Origin: AP-15 sp963747735
Lineage (GTDB): Bacteria > Pseudomonadota > Alphaproteobacteria > ATCC43930 > CGMCC-115725
DNA: 64,000 nt
Direction of reading: 5' to 3'
NCBI GenBank assembly: GCA_963747735.1
Contig: CAVVGE010000005.1
Location: 372,001 to 436,000 of the forward strand
The position numbers were made by a program, and so were the translations under genes. Positions 46,288 through 58,437 of this stretch are shown one piece after another. Every line of letters starts with the position of its first letter. Positions within the stretch are counted from its first letter, which is position 1. The notes under the pieces are model-generated. The model saw nothing but the letters and a program-made list of their open reading frames with translations, made no database searches and was not told the DNA's origin.

Positions 46288-48502
46288 TCCGCGGCCAGCC
46301 GAGGCCGCGGCAACGGTTTTGCCCGAAGCCGAGATCGCCGCCATTGTCGAAGCCCGGCACGGCGATCCGTTCGCGATTTTGGGCCCGCACGATACCCAGG
46401 ACGGCCTCGAGGTGCGTGCGATATTGCCGGGCGCGGACCAAGTCTTTGTCGTCGAAAGCGCCACCGGGAAAATCGCGACCGAAGCCCTGCGGCTGCACAA
46501 CGCCGGATTGTTCGTCGCTCGCATTCCCGATCGGCGCGAGCCGTTCCGCTATCGGCTGCGGGTAAAAAGCGGCGGCAGCGAGCATGAGCTCGACGACATC
46601 TACTCGTTCCCGCCGGTGCTCGGCGATCTCGACCTTCACTTGCTCGGCGAAGGCAATCATCTCGCCAGCTATCGGAAATTGGGCGCGCATCCCTTGGTTC
46701 ATGAAGGGATCGAGGGGGTGGCGTTTGCGGTCTGGGCGCCGAATGCGCGCGCGGTCAGCGTCGTCGGCGACTTTAACGGCTGGGACGCAAGGCGGATGCC
46801 GATGCGGCTGCGCGGCTCGAGCGGGTTCTGGGAATTGTTCGTGCCCGGACTGCGCCCGGGGCATCTTTACAAATATCGCATTGTCGGACCGGACGGAGCG
46901 GTGCTGCCGCTGAAAGCCGACCCGCACGCCGAACGCACCGAGCCGCCGCCCGGCACCGCTTCGGTCATCGCCCAGCCGAGCCGGCATGTCTGGCACGATG
47001 GCGCCTGGATGGCCGAGCGCTGGCGCAGAAACGATCGCGAGGCGCCGATCGCGATCTACGAAGCTCATTTGGGCTCCTGGCGGCGCAACCTCGCCGAGGG
47101 CGGGCGTTATCTGACCTATCGCGAGCTCGCCGACCAGCTCGTGCCCTACGTGCTCGACATGGGCTTCACCCATCTCGAGATCATGCCGATCATGGAGTAT
47201 CCGTTCGACGGGTCATGGGGTTATCAGCCGTTATCGCTGTTCGCCCCGACTGCCCGCCATGGCACGCCGGACGATTTTCGCGGCTTTGTCGAAGCTTGCC
47301 ACAGCGCCGGGCTCGGCCTTCTGCTCGATTGGGTCCCCGGCCATTTTCCAAACGACCCGCAGGGCCTCGGCCGGTTCGACGGCACTGCCCTCTACGAGCA
47401 TGCCGATCCGCGCCAGGGCGTGCACCGCGACTGGAACACGCTGATCTACAATATCGGGCGCCGCGAGACCTCGAACTTTCTGTTGTCGAGCGCGCTTTAT
47501 TGGCTGCGCGAGTTTCATATCGATGGGCTGCGGGTCGACGCGGTCGCCTCGATGCTTTACCTCGACTACAGCCGGCGTGAGGGTGATTGGATCCCGAATA
47601 TTTACGGCGGGCGGGAGAATCTCGAAGCGATCGCCTTTCTGCGGCGGCTCAACGAGCTGGTTTTTGGCGAAGCGAGCGGCGCCACCTCGGTCGCCGAGGA
47701 ATCGACCTCCTGGCCGATGGTCTCGCGCCCCAGCTATGTCGGTGGGCTCGGCTTTGGGTTCAAATGGAACCTCGGCTGGATGCACGACACGCTGCGCTAC
47801 ATGACGACGGACCCGATCCTTCGCAAATACCGGCACAACGACCTGACCTTTGGCCTGCTCTATGCGTTCCACGAAAATTTCGTTTTGCCGCTCAGCCATG
47901 ACGAGGTGGTTCACGGCAAAGGCGCGCTGATCGCAAAAATGTCCGGCGACCGCTGGCAGCGCTTCGCCAATCTGCGGGCTTATTTCGCATTCATGTGGAC
48001 CCAGCCGGGCAAAAAATTGCTGTTCATGGGGGGCGAGCTCGCGCAGGAGCGAGAATGGAACCACGACATCGGGCTTGATTGGCAGCTGCTGGGTGATCCT
48101 TGCCACGACGGGGTGCGCCGGCTGGTGCGCGACCTCAATTGGCTTTATCGTGGCACCCCGGCGCTGCATCGGCTCGATTGCGAGCCGGACGGCTTTGCCT
48201 GGATCGACGTCGCCAATGCCGCCGAGAGTGTCGTGTCGTATGTGCGCCGCGGTCGCGATCCTCACGAATTCGCAGTTGTCGTTTGCAACTTCACCCCGGT
48301 GGTGCGCGAGGATTATCGGATCGGCGTGCCGCGGCCGGGCCGCTACCTCGAGCGCATCAACACCGACGCAAGCGAATACGCCGGCAGCGGGATCGGCAAC
48401 GCGGGCGAGGTGCATGCCGAGCCGCATCCGATCCACGGCTACCATTATTCGTTGCGTCTGCGGCTGCCGCCGCTGGGCGTCCTGATCTTTACGCCGGATT
48501 GA
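46271..48502 (+). CDS. glgB: 1,4-alpha-glucan branching enzyme
   Basis: GlgB adds alpha-1,6 branches to the glucan made by GlgE. The 743-residue protein has the N1 domain (about 20-110), the CBM48 domain (about 125-215; AVWAPNARAVSVVGDFNGWD), the GH13 barrel and a C-terminal beta domain. Catalytic regions are HIDGLRVDAVASMLYLDYSR (nucleophile Asp near 422), SVAEEST (acid Glu near 475) and LPLSHDEVVHGKG. It starts at GTG 46271 inside the end of treS. Confidence 0.96.
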   Translation: MARRADPRPAEAAATVLPEAEIAAIVEARHGDPFAILGPHDTQDGLEVRAILPGADQVFVVESATGKIATEALRLHNAGLFVARIPDRREPFRYRLRVKSGGSEHELDDIYSFPPVLGDLDLHLLGEGNHLASYRKLGAHPLVHEGIEGVAFAVWAPNARAVSVVGDFNGWDARRMPMRLRGSSGFWELFVPGLRPGHLYKYRIVGPDGAVLPLKADPHAERTEPPPGTASVIAQPSRHVWHDGAWMAERWRRNDREAPIAIYEAHLGSWRRNLAEGGRYLTYRELADQLVPYVLDMGFTHLEIMPIMEYPFDGSWGYQPLSLFAPTARHGTPDDFRGFVEACHSAGLGLLLDWVPGHFPNDPQGLGRFDGTALYEHADPRQGVHRDWNTLIYNIGRRETSNFLLSSALYWLREFHIDGLRVDAVASMLYLDYSRREGDWIPNIYGGRENLEAIAFLRRLNELVFGEASGATSVAEESTSWPMVSRPSYVGGLGFGFKWNLGWMHDTLRYMTTDPILRKYRHNDLTFGLLYAFHENFVLPLSHDEVVHGKGALIAKMSGDRWQRFANLRAYFAFMWTQPGKKLLFMGGELAQEREWNHDIGLDWQLLGDPCHDGVRRLVRDLNWLYRGTPALHRLDCEPDGFAWIDVANAAESVVSYVRRGRDPHEFAVVVCNFTPVVREDYRIGVPRPGRYLERINTDASEYAGSGIGNAGEVHAEPHPIHGYHYSLRLRLPPLGVLIFTPD

Positions 48503-48509
48503 GCAAAGC

Positions 48510-50654
<2,145 letters not shown>

Positions 50655-50664
50655 GCCGCCGCCG

Positions 50665-52467
50665 ATGCGCTCAACCTGCCGCCACCACCAGATGCCGTTT
50701 GGCGCCGAGCCGACAGATGGCGGGACCCGCTTTCGGGTCTGGGCGCCGCGAGCGGCCGACGTGTCGCTGCTGCTCGAAGGCTCCGACCGGAGCATCGCCA
50801 TGCGGCGCGAGCCGGGCGGCTGGTTCTCGCTGACCACGGCGGATGCGGCGGCAGGTGCGCGATATCGCTATCGGGTCGATGGCAAGCCGTTCCCCGATCC
50901 GGCGTCGCGCAGTCAGCCTCTCGGGGTGCATGGCCCGAGCGAAGTCGTCGAGCCCAGGTCATATCGCTGGACCGACCATGGCTGGCGCGGCCGGCCCTGG
51001 GAAGAGATCGTCCTTTACGAGCTGCATGTCGGGACGTTTTCCCAGACCGGCGATTTCGACGGCGTCGCCGGCCATCTCGATCATCTTTGCCGGCTCGGCG
51101 TCACCGCGGTCGAGCTGATGCCGATCGCCGAATTCCCCGGCCGGCGCAATTGGGGCTACGACGGCGTCGGCCTCTATGCTCCCGCCTCGCAATATGGCGG
51201 ACCCGACGCGCTGAAGCGCCTGGTCGAGGCCTGCCATGCGCGCGGCCTCGCGATCCTTCTCGACGTCGTCTACAACCATTTCGGCCCCGAAGGTAATTAT
51301 CTGCCGGCGATCGCGCCCGATTTTTTCACCGCGAGCCGGCAAACCCCGTGGGGCTCGGCACTCGATTTTGCCGGGCCGCAAAGCCGGCCGGTGCGCGATT
51401 TCTTTATTCACAACGCGCTCTATTGGTTCGAGGAGCTTCATTTCGACGGGCTGCGCTTCGATGCGGTGCACGCGATTTTCGACGAGACGGCCCCCGACAT
51501 CATCGACGAGATCGGCGCAGCCGTGCGGCGGCAGATCACCGATCGGCCGATCCACCTCGTCCTCGAAAACGACCGCAACGAGGCCCGCCGCCTCGGCCGG
51601 CCCGAAGGCTACAGCGCGCAGTGGAACGACGATTTGCATCACGCGCTGCATGTTTTGATCACCGGCGAGACATTGGGCTTTTACCGCGACTATGCGGCCG
51701 ACCCGGCGGCGGCATTGGGGCGGGCATTGGCCGAGGGGTTTGCTTATCAAGGCGAGCCGTCACCGTTCCGCGACGGCAGACCGCGCGGCGAGCCTTCCGC
51801 TGAATTGCCGGCGACAGCCTTTGTCGGGTTTCTGCAAAACCATGACCATGTCGGCAATCACCCGTTCGGCTCGCGGCTCGCGGCGCGGGCGGACGAGGCG
51901 GCCCTCCATGCCGCGCTCGCGATCGTGCTGCTGTCGCCGCAGATCCCGCTCTTGTTCATGGGCGAGGAATGGGGCAGCCGGCGCCCCTTTGCGTTCTTCT
52001 GCGATTTCGAGCCGGCTCTCGCCCAGGCGGTGCGTAAGGGCCGCCGCCGGGAATTTGCCCATTACCCCGAATTCCACGACGCGGCCGCGCGCGACCGCAT
52101 CCCCGACCCGACCGCGGAATCGACCTTTGCGATGTCTCGGCTCGATTGGGCCGAGCCGGCGCAGCCCGACCACGCAGTTTGGCTCACGCGCTATCATGCG
52201 CTGATCGATATCCGGCGGCGTGAAATCGTGCCGCGGCTCGCGGGCCTGCCGCCTTTCGCCGGGCGCTCGCAGGTCACGGGGCCAAAGGCGGTGGTCGTCG
52301 AATGGCGGCTCGGCGACGGGTCCCGGCTCGTTCTCGCGGCGAATTTCTCGGCTGACAATATGCCGATTTCAGCCGAAACGCAGCGTGGCCGGATGCTCTA
52401 CGCCTCGGCCGCACCTGGCTCGCCGCTCAGCATCGCCGTCTATCTGTTGGAGCGCGCTCCGAGATGA
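50665..52467 (+). CDS. treZ: Malto-oligosyltrehalose trehalohydrolase
   Basis: TreZ releases trehalose from malto-oligosyltrehalose made by TreY. The 600-residue protein has a CBM48-like N domain (FGAEPTDGGTRFRVWAPRA), the start of the barrel at VLYELHVGTFSQTGDF, then FDGLRFDAVHAIFDE (nucleophile), LVLENDRNEA (acid) and FLQNHDHVGNHPFGSR. I chose ATG 50665, 10 bases after the glgX stop; the longer frame overlaps glgX. Its stop overlaps the malQ start. Confidence 0.95.
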   Translation: MRSTCRHHQMPFGAEPTDGGTRFRVWAPRAADVSLLLEGSDRSIAMRREPGGWFSLTTADAAAGARYRYRVDGKPFPDPASRSQPLGVHGPSEVVEPRSYRWTDHGWRGRPWEEIVLYELHVGTFSQTGDFDGVAGHLDHLCRLGVTAVELMPIAEFPGRRNWGYDGVGLYAPASQYGGPDALKRLVEACHARGLAILLDVVYNHFGPEGNYLPAIAPDFFTASRQTPWGSALDFAGPQSRPVRDFFIHNALYWFEELHFDGLRFDAVHAIFDETAPDIIDEIGAAVRRQITDRPIHLVLENDRNEARRLGRPEGYSAQWNDDLHHALHVLITGETLGFYRDYAADPAAALGRALAEGFAYQGEPSPFRDGRPRGEPSAELPATAFVGFLQNHDHVGNHPFGSRLAARADEAALHAALAIVLLSPQIPLLFMGEEWGSRRPFAFFCDFEPALAQAVRKGRRREFAHYPEFHDAAARDRIPDPTAESTFAMSRLDWAEPAQPDHAVWLTRYHALIDIRRREIVPRLAGLPPFAGRSQVTGPKAVVVEWRLGDGSRLVLAANFSADNMPISAETQRGRMLYASAAPGSPLSIAVYLLERAPR

Positions 52468-54644
52468 GCCCGCGCGCCCTCGTCCAGCTCGCCGAGCTCG
52501 TCGGCATCGAGCCGCAATGCACCGATGCGCTCGGCCAGACCCGCCAAGCCTCCGAAGAGACGCTGCTCGCGTTGATCGGCGCGTTTGGCTTGCGGCCCGG
52601 CGGTGTCCCGCCGGAGGCCGGGATCGGCAATGGCGACCGGGCACGGCCCTTTGGGCTGGGGCCCACCCATATCGTGCATGCCGAAGATCCGCATCCGGCA
52701 TTGATGGTCCGGCTGCCGCCCGGCGCTCGCGACATCGCTTGGCGCGGCCGGCTTGAAAACGGCGAGGAGCGCAGCGGTGCCGCCGTCCCCGTACAAACCG
52801 CCGCGCAAGGGGTGTTTTCGTTGCCGCTGCCGGCGGAATTGCCGCTCGGCTATCATCGGCTGGCAATTTCCGCGGCCGGCATTGCGGCCGAGATCGGTCT
52901 GATCGTGGCGCCGCCGCGCTGCTATTTGCCGCCGCAGCTGGCACCGGGCGCGCGCAGCTGGGGCCTGACCTGCCAGCTTTACGGGCTGCGCAGCGCGCGC
53001 AATTGGGGGATCGGCGATCTGACCGATCTCGCCGAGCTCGCCCGTGCCGCCGGCGTGTGCGGCGCCGCCGCCCTCGGTCTCAACCCGCTGCACGCACGTT
53101 TTGCCGCCGAACCTTTGCACGTCAGCCCCTATTCGCCATCGAGCCGCACGCGCCTCGATTACCTGGCCATCGACCCGACCGCCGTTCCCGGCTTTGCCGA
53201 AGACGAAACGGTGCGCGCGCTGATGGCCGGCGAGTGGTTTGCCGCAACAAGAGGTGCGGCACGCGCTGCCGCGTTGGTCGATTACGGCGCCGTTGCCGCC
53301 TGCAAACGGCCGGTGCTGGAGGCGTTGTTTGCCCGCTTCCGCAAGGTCGATCTCGGCGCCGGCGGCGCGGCGCGCACCGAGCTGGGCCACTCGTTTCGGC
53401 AATTCCAGCAACGGGCCGGCCAGGCGCTTTCGGATTTCGCCGTGTTCGAAGCCTTGCACGAACATCACTGCCGCGCCGGGCTCGGATTCTCATGGCGACA
53501 CTGGCCGTTGCCGATGCGCAACCCGCGCTCCGACGGGGTCGCCGAATTCGCCGCCACCCACCGCGACCGCGTCGAGCTCTTCGAGTTTTTGCAATGGGAG
53601 GCCGATCGGCAGCTCGCGACGGCGGCGGCGGCGGGGCGCGCCGGCGGGTTGACGATCGGGCTCTATCGCGATCTCGCTGTCGGCGCCGACCCGAGCGGCG
53701 CCGAAGCTTGGGCCGATCAGGAGCTGGTGGTGCCCAGCGCCTCGATCGGGGCGCCGCCCGATGCGCTGAGCCGCGCCGGGCAGGATTGGGGGTTGGCGCC
53801 GGTCAACCCGCTGATCTTGCGGCATCAGGGTTTTGCGCCGTTTATCGCCTGCTTGCGCGCCAACATGCGCCACGCCGGCATCCTGCGGATCGACCACGTC
53901 ATGTCGCTGAGCCGGCTCTATTGGATACCGAATGGCATGAAGGCGACCGAAGGCTGCTACGTGAGCTACCCGTTCGACGATTTGCTGCGCCTCGTCGCCC
54001 TCGAGAGCACCCGCCATTCTTGCGCTGTCATCGGCGAGGATCTCGGCACCGTCCCGCCGGGCTTTCGCGAAACCATGCACGCCGCCCAGATGCTCTCGTA
54101 TCGGGTCATGGCCTTTGAGCGGCATGCCGATGGCACGTTTACGCGGCCACCCGAATACCCGGCGCTCGCCGCCGCTTCGGCCGCCACCCACGACCTCGCG
54201 ACCCTCGAAGGGTTCTGGCTCGGCCGCGACATCGCCTGGCGCCGGCGCCTCGCTCTCTACCCCGGCCCGGCGGCCGAAAAGGCCGATATCGACGGGCGCC
54301 GCCGCGACCGCCGGCTGCTGCTCAAAGCGCTGATCGGTGAAGGGCTGCTGGCTGGCGACTGCATCGATCGTTTCTTGCCCGAGATCGCCGCGCCGCAATA
54401 CTCCGCCGAACTCGGCGATGCGATCTTGCGCTACCTCGCCGGATCGCGCGCCCGGCTGATGCTGCTGCAGCTCGAAGACCTGGTCGGCGAGAGCGAGCAG
54501 GCGAACTTGCCCGGCACGACCGACGGCCACCCGAATTGGCGCCGGCGCCTCGGCCGCACCCTCGACGAGATCGCCGGCAGCGCCGCGCTCAGCCGTACGG
54601 CGCAATTGATCGAGGAGGCGCGCCGGCGCTCGGCCCGGCGATGA
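52464..54644 (+). CDS. malQ: 4-alpha-glucanotransferase (amylomaltase)
   Basis: MalQ moves malto-oligosaccharide segments between chains. The 726-residue GH77 protein shows YGLRSARNWGIGDLTDL at the start of the barrel (near 173), ILRIDHVMSLSRLYWIPNG with the nucleophile Asp near 475, AVIGEDLGTVPPGF with the acid Glu near 525 and ATHDLATLEGFW near 575. The N-terminal 150 residues are a variable domain. ATG 52464 overlaps the treZ stop and the 3' end overlaps treY. Confidence 0.94.
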   Translation: MSPRALVQLAELVGIEPQCTDALGQTRQASEETLLALIGAFGLRPGGVPPEAGIGNGDRARPFGLGPTHIVHAEDPHPALMVRLPPGARDIAWRGRLENGEERSGAAVPVQTAAQGVFSLPLPAELPLGYHRLAISAAGIAAEIGLIVAPPRCYLPPQLAPGARSWGLTCQLYGLRSARNWGIGDLTDLAELARAAGVCGAAALGLNPLHARFAAEPLHVSPYSPSSRTRLDYLAIDPTAVPGFAEDETVRALMAGEWFAATRGAARAAALVDYGAVAACKRPVLEALFARFRKVDLGAGGAARTELGHSFRQFQQRAGQALSDFAVFEALHEHHCRAGLGFSWRHWPLPMRNPRSDGVAEFAATHRDRVELFEFLQWEADRQLATAAAAGRAGGLTIGLYRDLAVGADPSGAEAWADQELVVPSASIGAPPDALSRAGQDWGLAPVNPLILRHQGFAPFIACLRANMRHAGILRIDHVMSLSRLYWIPNGMKATEGCYVSYPFDDLLRLVALESTRHSCAVIGEDLGTVPPGFRETMHAAQMLSYRVMAFERHADGTFTRPPEYPALAAASAATHDLATLEGFWLGRDIAWRRRLALYPGPAAEKADIDGRRRDRRLLLKALIGEGLLAGDCIDRFLPEIAAPQYSAELGDAILRYLAGSRARLMLLQLEDLVGESEQANLPGTTDGHPNWRRRLGRTLDEIAGSAALSRTAQLIEEARRRSARR

Positions 54645-57367
54645 GCGCCCGCGCCGCCGCCAGCGGCATCCGTGCCACCTACCGCCTGCAATTTCATCGC
54701 GGCTTTAGCTTTCGCGACGCCACGCACCTCGTCCCCTACCTCGCCGCGCTCGGCGTCAGCCATATCTATGCCTCACCGCTGACCAAAGCACGGCCCGGCT
54801 CGACCCACGGCTATGACATCATCGACTACGACCGGCTCAATCCCGAGATCGGCGGCGAGGCGGATTTCCGCACGCTCACCAGCGCCCTGCACGCCCACGG
54901 CATGGGGCTGGTCCTCGATTTCGTGCCCAACCATATGGGGATCGGCGCCGACAACGCCTGGTGGCTCGATGTCCTGGCCTGGGGCCAGGACTTACCCTTT
55001 GCCCGGTATTTCGACATCAATTGGCACAGGCTGCGCCCCGATCTCGAAGGCCGGGTGCTGCTCCCGGTATTGGGCGACCAATACGGCGCGATCCTGGAAC
55101 GCGGCGAAATCAAGCTCTCTTTCGACACCGAAACAGGAGGATTTGGCGCCCACTATTTCGACCACCGTTTTCCGATCTCGCCGCGGACCTGCGCGCCGGT
55201 CCTCGCCTCGGGCGGCGGGGCGCTCGCCGGTTTTGCGAGTGAATTTGCCGGCCTCGGCAAGCTTCCGGCGCAGGCGGCTCGGGATCGGGCCGCCGCTCTT
55301 CAGCAGGCACTCGTGCATCGGGCCCACGAACCTGCGGTCGCCGATGCGATCGCGGCCGCCTTGCATCGCTTCACCGGACAGCCCGGCGACCCCGACAGCT
55401 TTCTTCCGCTGCACAATTTGCTCGAAGCCCAGGCGTACCGGATCGCGCATTGGCGGGTTGCCGCGGAGGAAATCAATTACCGCCGTTTCTTCAACATAAA
55501 CGACCTCGCCGGGCTGCGCATGGAAGAGCCCGAGCTGTTCGAGAAGGCCCACCGCCTGCTCTTCGCCTTGATCGAGCGCGGCGATGTTCAGGGGGTCCGT
55601 ATCGACCATGTCGACGGGCTGTTCGACCCGAACGGCTATTGCGAGCGTCTGCAGCAGCATTCCGACGTGCCGCTTTACGTGCTGGTCGAGAAGATCCTGG
55701 CACCTTACGAAGCATTGCCCGATTGGCCGGTCGCCGGCACCACCGGCTATGATTTCACCAACCAGGTGCTGGCGATCTTTGTCGATCCCGCGGGCGAGAC
55801 CGCGCTCGACCGTATCTATCGGCGTTTTTCCGGCCGCCGGCAGAACTACGACGAAATCCTTTACGCCAGCAAAATTCGGATCATGCGGGTCAACCTCGCG
55901 AGCGAGATGAACGTGCTCGCCCGCGAATTCCACGAATTGTCGATGCGCGATCGCCGCACCCGCGATTTCACCCTGAACGGCATGCTCGCCGCGCTCGAAG
56001 AAACCGTCGCCGCGTTCCCGGTCTACCGCACCTATATCGCCGCCACCGGGGCCGGCGCCGACGACCGCCGTTATATCGATTGGGCATTGGCGCAGGCAAA
56101 AAAACGTTGGCGGGGCGCCGATGTCAGCATCTTCGATTTTGTCTGCGGCGTGCTGACAGGGGGCCCAGGGGAGCAGCCGGACAAGGCAGCGTTGCATACC
56201 GCGATGCACTTCCAGCAGGTGACGGGCCCCATTATGGCCAAGGCCGCCGAGGACACCGCCTTTTATCGCTATCCCCGTCTCCTGGCGCTGAACGAGGTCG
56301 GCGGCGACCCGCGGCGCTTTGGCATGTCGGTCGCGGCCTTTCATCGGCTGACCCGCGATCGCGCCCGGTATTGGCCGCGGGCGATGGTAACCACCGCTAC
56401 CCACGATACCAAGCGCGGCGAAGACGCCAGGGCACGCCTGGCGCTCTTGTCGGAAATGCCGCGCGAATGGGGCCTCAGGATCAGCCGCTGGCTGCGGCTC
56501 AACCGCTCGCGCCATTCCGAAATCGACGGCGAGGCGGTGCCCGACCGCAACGTCGAGTACCTGTTTTATCAGGCGCTGCTCGGTGCCTGGCCGCCATCAT
56601 TGGCGCCAGACGACCCGGACGGCATGGCGGCTCTCGCCGCGCGGCTCGAAGCCTACATGGTCAAGGCCGTGCGCGAAGCCAAGGAGCAAACCAGCTGGGG
56701 CAACCCCGACCCGGATTACGAGGCGGCGGTCCGGCGGTTTGTTTCCGGCGCGCTCGACGCCTCGCGGCCGAACCCGTTTATCGCCGAGTTCCACGGTTTT
56801 GTCGCATCGCTGGCACGCGCGGCCGCCGTCACCGCGCTCGCCCAGCTGGTCTTAAAGCTGACGGTGCCCGGGGTACCCGACATCTACCAGGGCGGCGAAT
56901 TATGGGACTTCAACCTGGTCGATCCCGACAACCGCCGGCCGGTCGATTGGGCCGCCCGGCACGAATTGCTGCGGTCGATCGCCAAAGCCCACCCCGCCGA
57001 TCTCGCGGGAAGCCGGCCGGACGGCCGCGAAAAGCTGTTCGTGACCCAGCGGCTTCTTGTCCTGCGCCGCAGCTTCCCCGGGCTTTTCGCGGCCGGCGAC
57101 TACCAGCCGCTGGAGACTTCAGGCGAACGCAGCGGCCATCTTTGCGCCTTCGCTCGCAGCCATGAGCGCGAGCGGATCGTTGTTGCCGTCCCCCGTCTCG
57201 TGCACCAGCTCTGCGGCGATTGGGGTGAGGCCGAGATCGTCATGCCCGCGCCGGCGGTTTGGGAGGATGTGTTCACCCGTCGCCGGTTCGCCGGGCGGGA
57301 GAGGCTGCGCGCTGCCGAGCTTTTTGCTGAATTCCCGGTTTCCGCGTTGATTGCCCGCGACGCCTGA
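54641..57367 (+). CDS. treY: Malto-oligosyltrehalose synthase
   Basis: TreY turns the reducing-end maltose unit of a glucan chain into a trehalosyl end. The 908-residue GH13 protein opens IRATYRLQFHRGFSFRDATH, has LVLDFVPNHMG, VRIDHVDGLFDPNGY (nucleophile), LVEKILAPYE (acid) and TTATHDTKRGEDARARL. It starts at ATG 54641, overlapping the malQ stop (ATGA), and is the last gene of the seven-gene operon. With treZ it gives the TreYZ route to trehalose. Confidence 0.95.
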   Translation: MSARAAASGIRATYRLQFHRGFSFRDATHLVPYLAALGVSHIYASPLTKARPGSTHGYDIIDYDRLNPEIGGEADFRTLTSALHAHGMGLVLDFVPNHMGIGADNAWWLDVLAWGQDLPFARYFDINWHRLRPDLEGRVLLPVLGDQYGAILERGEIKLSFDTETGGFGAHYFDHRFPISPRTCAPVLASGGGALAGFASEFAGLGKLPAQAARDRAAALQQALVHRAHEPAVADAIAAALHRFTGQPGDPDSFLPLHNLLEAQAYRIAHWRVAAEEINYRRFFNINDLAGLRMEEPELFEKAHRLLFALIERGDVQGVRIDHVDGLFDPNGYCERLQQHSDVPLYVLVEKILAPYEALPDWPVAGTTGYDFTNQVLAIFVDPAGETALDRIYRRFSGRRQNYDEILYASKIRIMRVNLASEMNVLAREFHELSMRDRRTRDFTLNGMLAALEETVAAFPVYRTYIAATGAGADDRRYIDWALAQAKKRWRGADVSIFDFVCGVLTGGPGEQPDKAALHTAMHFQQVTGPIMAKAAEDTAFYRYPRLLALNEVGGDPRRFGMSVAAFHRLTRDRARYWPRAMVTTATHDTKRGEDARARLALLSEMPREWGLRISRWLRLNRSRHSEIDGEAVPDRNVEYLFYQALLGAWPPSLAPDDPDGMAALAARLEAYMVKAVREAKEQTSWGNPDPDYEAAVRRFVSGALDASRPNPFIAEFHGFVASLARAAAVTALAQLVLKLTVPGVPDIYQGGELWDFNLVDPDNRRPVDWAARHELLRSIAKAHPADLAGSRPDGREKLFVTQRLLVLRRSFPGLFAAGDYQPLETSGERSGHLCAFARSHERERIVVAVPRLVHQLCGDWGEAEIVMPAPAVWEDVFTRRRFAGRERLRAAELFAEFPVSALIARDA

Positions 57368-57476
57368 TCGGCCTGTCCAATACGCCGGCAAAACTGGTAT
57401 ACTCCGGCCCGCCACGAGCTTGGGTATGAGCCGCGGGATCCCGGGTTACCCTGGCGGCCGGCCCAGGGGTCGGTAG

Positions 57477-57500
57477 GGGAGGCGGGGCCCATGCCTCCCC
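57477..57500. repeat. Hairpin after treY
   Basis: Perfect 8-bp arms (GGGGAGGC at 57477-57484 and GCCTCCCC at 57493-57500) enclose an 8-base loop. It lies 110 bases after the treY stop without a T-run. It could slow RNA decay or help end the long operon transcript, but it is not a classical terminator. Confidence 0.45.
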
Positions 57501-57541
57501 CGCCTGCTCCCCTGCTCATGCTCGGCGCAGCCTGGACATAA

Positions 57542-57808
57542 AGCCTTGGATACGTTGATCCGGCGGCAACCGCGCACGGATTTCGCTCGACGTTCAGCGA
57601 TTGGTGCGCGGAGCAAACGGGCTTCCCGGCCGAGGTCCGGGAAATGGCATTGGCGCATACCGTCGGCGACAAGGTCGAGGCGGCCTATCGCCGTGACGAC
57701 TTGTTCGCCAATTGGCGCCAGCTCGCCGATGCCTGGGCAAAATTCTGCGCAGGTGCGAGTGGCGCCGCCGGCAAGGTGGTCCCGATCCGCCGCGCGGCGG
57801 GAGAATGA
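57542..57808 (+). pseudogene. Tyrosine recombinase (phage-type integrase), C-terminal remnant
   Basis: About 88 codons read in frame to TGA 57806-57808. They contain AHGFRSTFSDWCAEQTGFPA, EVREMALAHTVGDKVEAAYRR and DDLFANWRQLADAW, the end of a P4/Bbp50-type integrase catalytic domain. The HGFR box arginine and the LAH histidine are kept. An in-frame TAA at 57539-57541 cuts it off upstream, and the nucleophile tyrosine after the LAH box appears as AAYRR. The rest of the integrase is not found nearby. Confidence 0.8.
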
Positions 57809-57852
57809 TCATACCGATTGACATATGATGCGCCGCATCACATGTGGTCCCG

Positions 57853-58121
57853 GTGATCCGGTCGTTCCGATGCAAGAGGACCGAGGCGCTGTACCGGGGC
57901 GAGGTGGTCGCCGAATTCCAGGCTATCCGGGCGGCGGCGATGCGCAAGCTCGATATTGCTCGCGGCGGCTGATGGACCTGCGGGCGCCGCCGGGCAATCG
58001 GCTTGAAGCCCTGCAAGGCAACCGTCGCGGCCAGCACAGTATCAGGATCAATGATCAATGGCGGATTTGCTTTCTCTGGCGCGACGGCGCCGAGCTGATC
58101 GAGATCATCGATTACCATTGA
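57853..58121 (+). pseudogene. higB: HigB-type toxin, frameshifted
   Basis: The first frame, from GTG 57853, reads VIRSFRCKRTEALYRGEVVA, FQAIRAAAMRKLDIARGG and stops at 57970-57972. The second half, in another frame, reads RRLMDLRAPPGNRLEALQGN, GQHSIRINDQWRICFLWRDG and ends IIDYH. Together they make a normal HigB, but about seven bases appear to be missing near 57955 where family members have two or three more residues. The toxin should be inactive. The antitoxin gene follows after 10 bases. Confidence 0.82.
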
Positions 58122-58131
58122 GGGCTTCGAC

Positions 58132-58437
58132 ATGACGCGCATTCACACTCATCCGGGCGAAGTGCTGCGCGAGGAATTCATGAGGCCGTTGGGGCTTTCG
58201 GCTAATGCGCTGGCATTGGCGCTGCGGGTCCCGGCGACCCGCATCGGCGACATTCTGCGAACCGAGAAGCCCCGCGCCGTCAGCGCCGACACGGCGATCC
58301 GTCTCGCACGCTATTTCGGCACCACACCGGAATTCTGGCTCAATCTGCAAGCCGCCTACGATTTGTCGATCGCGCTCGCCGAGCATGGCCAAGCGATCGA
58401 GCGCGACGTGCATCCGCACGCCCAGGCCGCGGCATAG
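58132..58437 (+). CDS. higA: HigA-type antitoxin (HTH)
   Basis: A 101-residue helix-turn-helix antitoxin: THPGEVLREEFMRPLGLSAN, LALALRVPATRIGDILRTEK, AVSADTAIRLARYFGTTPEF, then LNLQAAYDL. All are standard HigA features. It is intact, while its toxin partner upstream is frameshifted, so it may persist as a stand-alone repressor or an anti-addiction factor against HigB toxins encoded elsewhere, including the pair at 24676-25283. Confidence 0.92.
   Translation: MTRIHTHPGEVLREEFMRPLGLSANALALALRVPATRIGDILRTEKPRAVSADTAIRLARYFGTTPEFWLNLQAAYDLSIALAEHGQAIERDVHPHAQAAA

Noticed and set aside
53490..54605. Long minus-strand frames opposite malQ and treY
   Set aside because: These are antisense shadows caused by high GC and codon bias; the plus-strand proteins have complete catalytic motifs.
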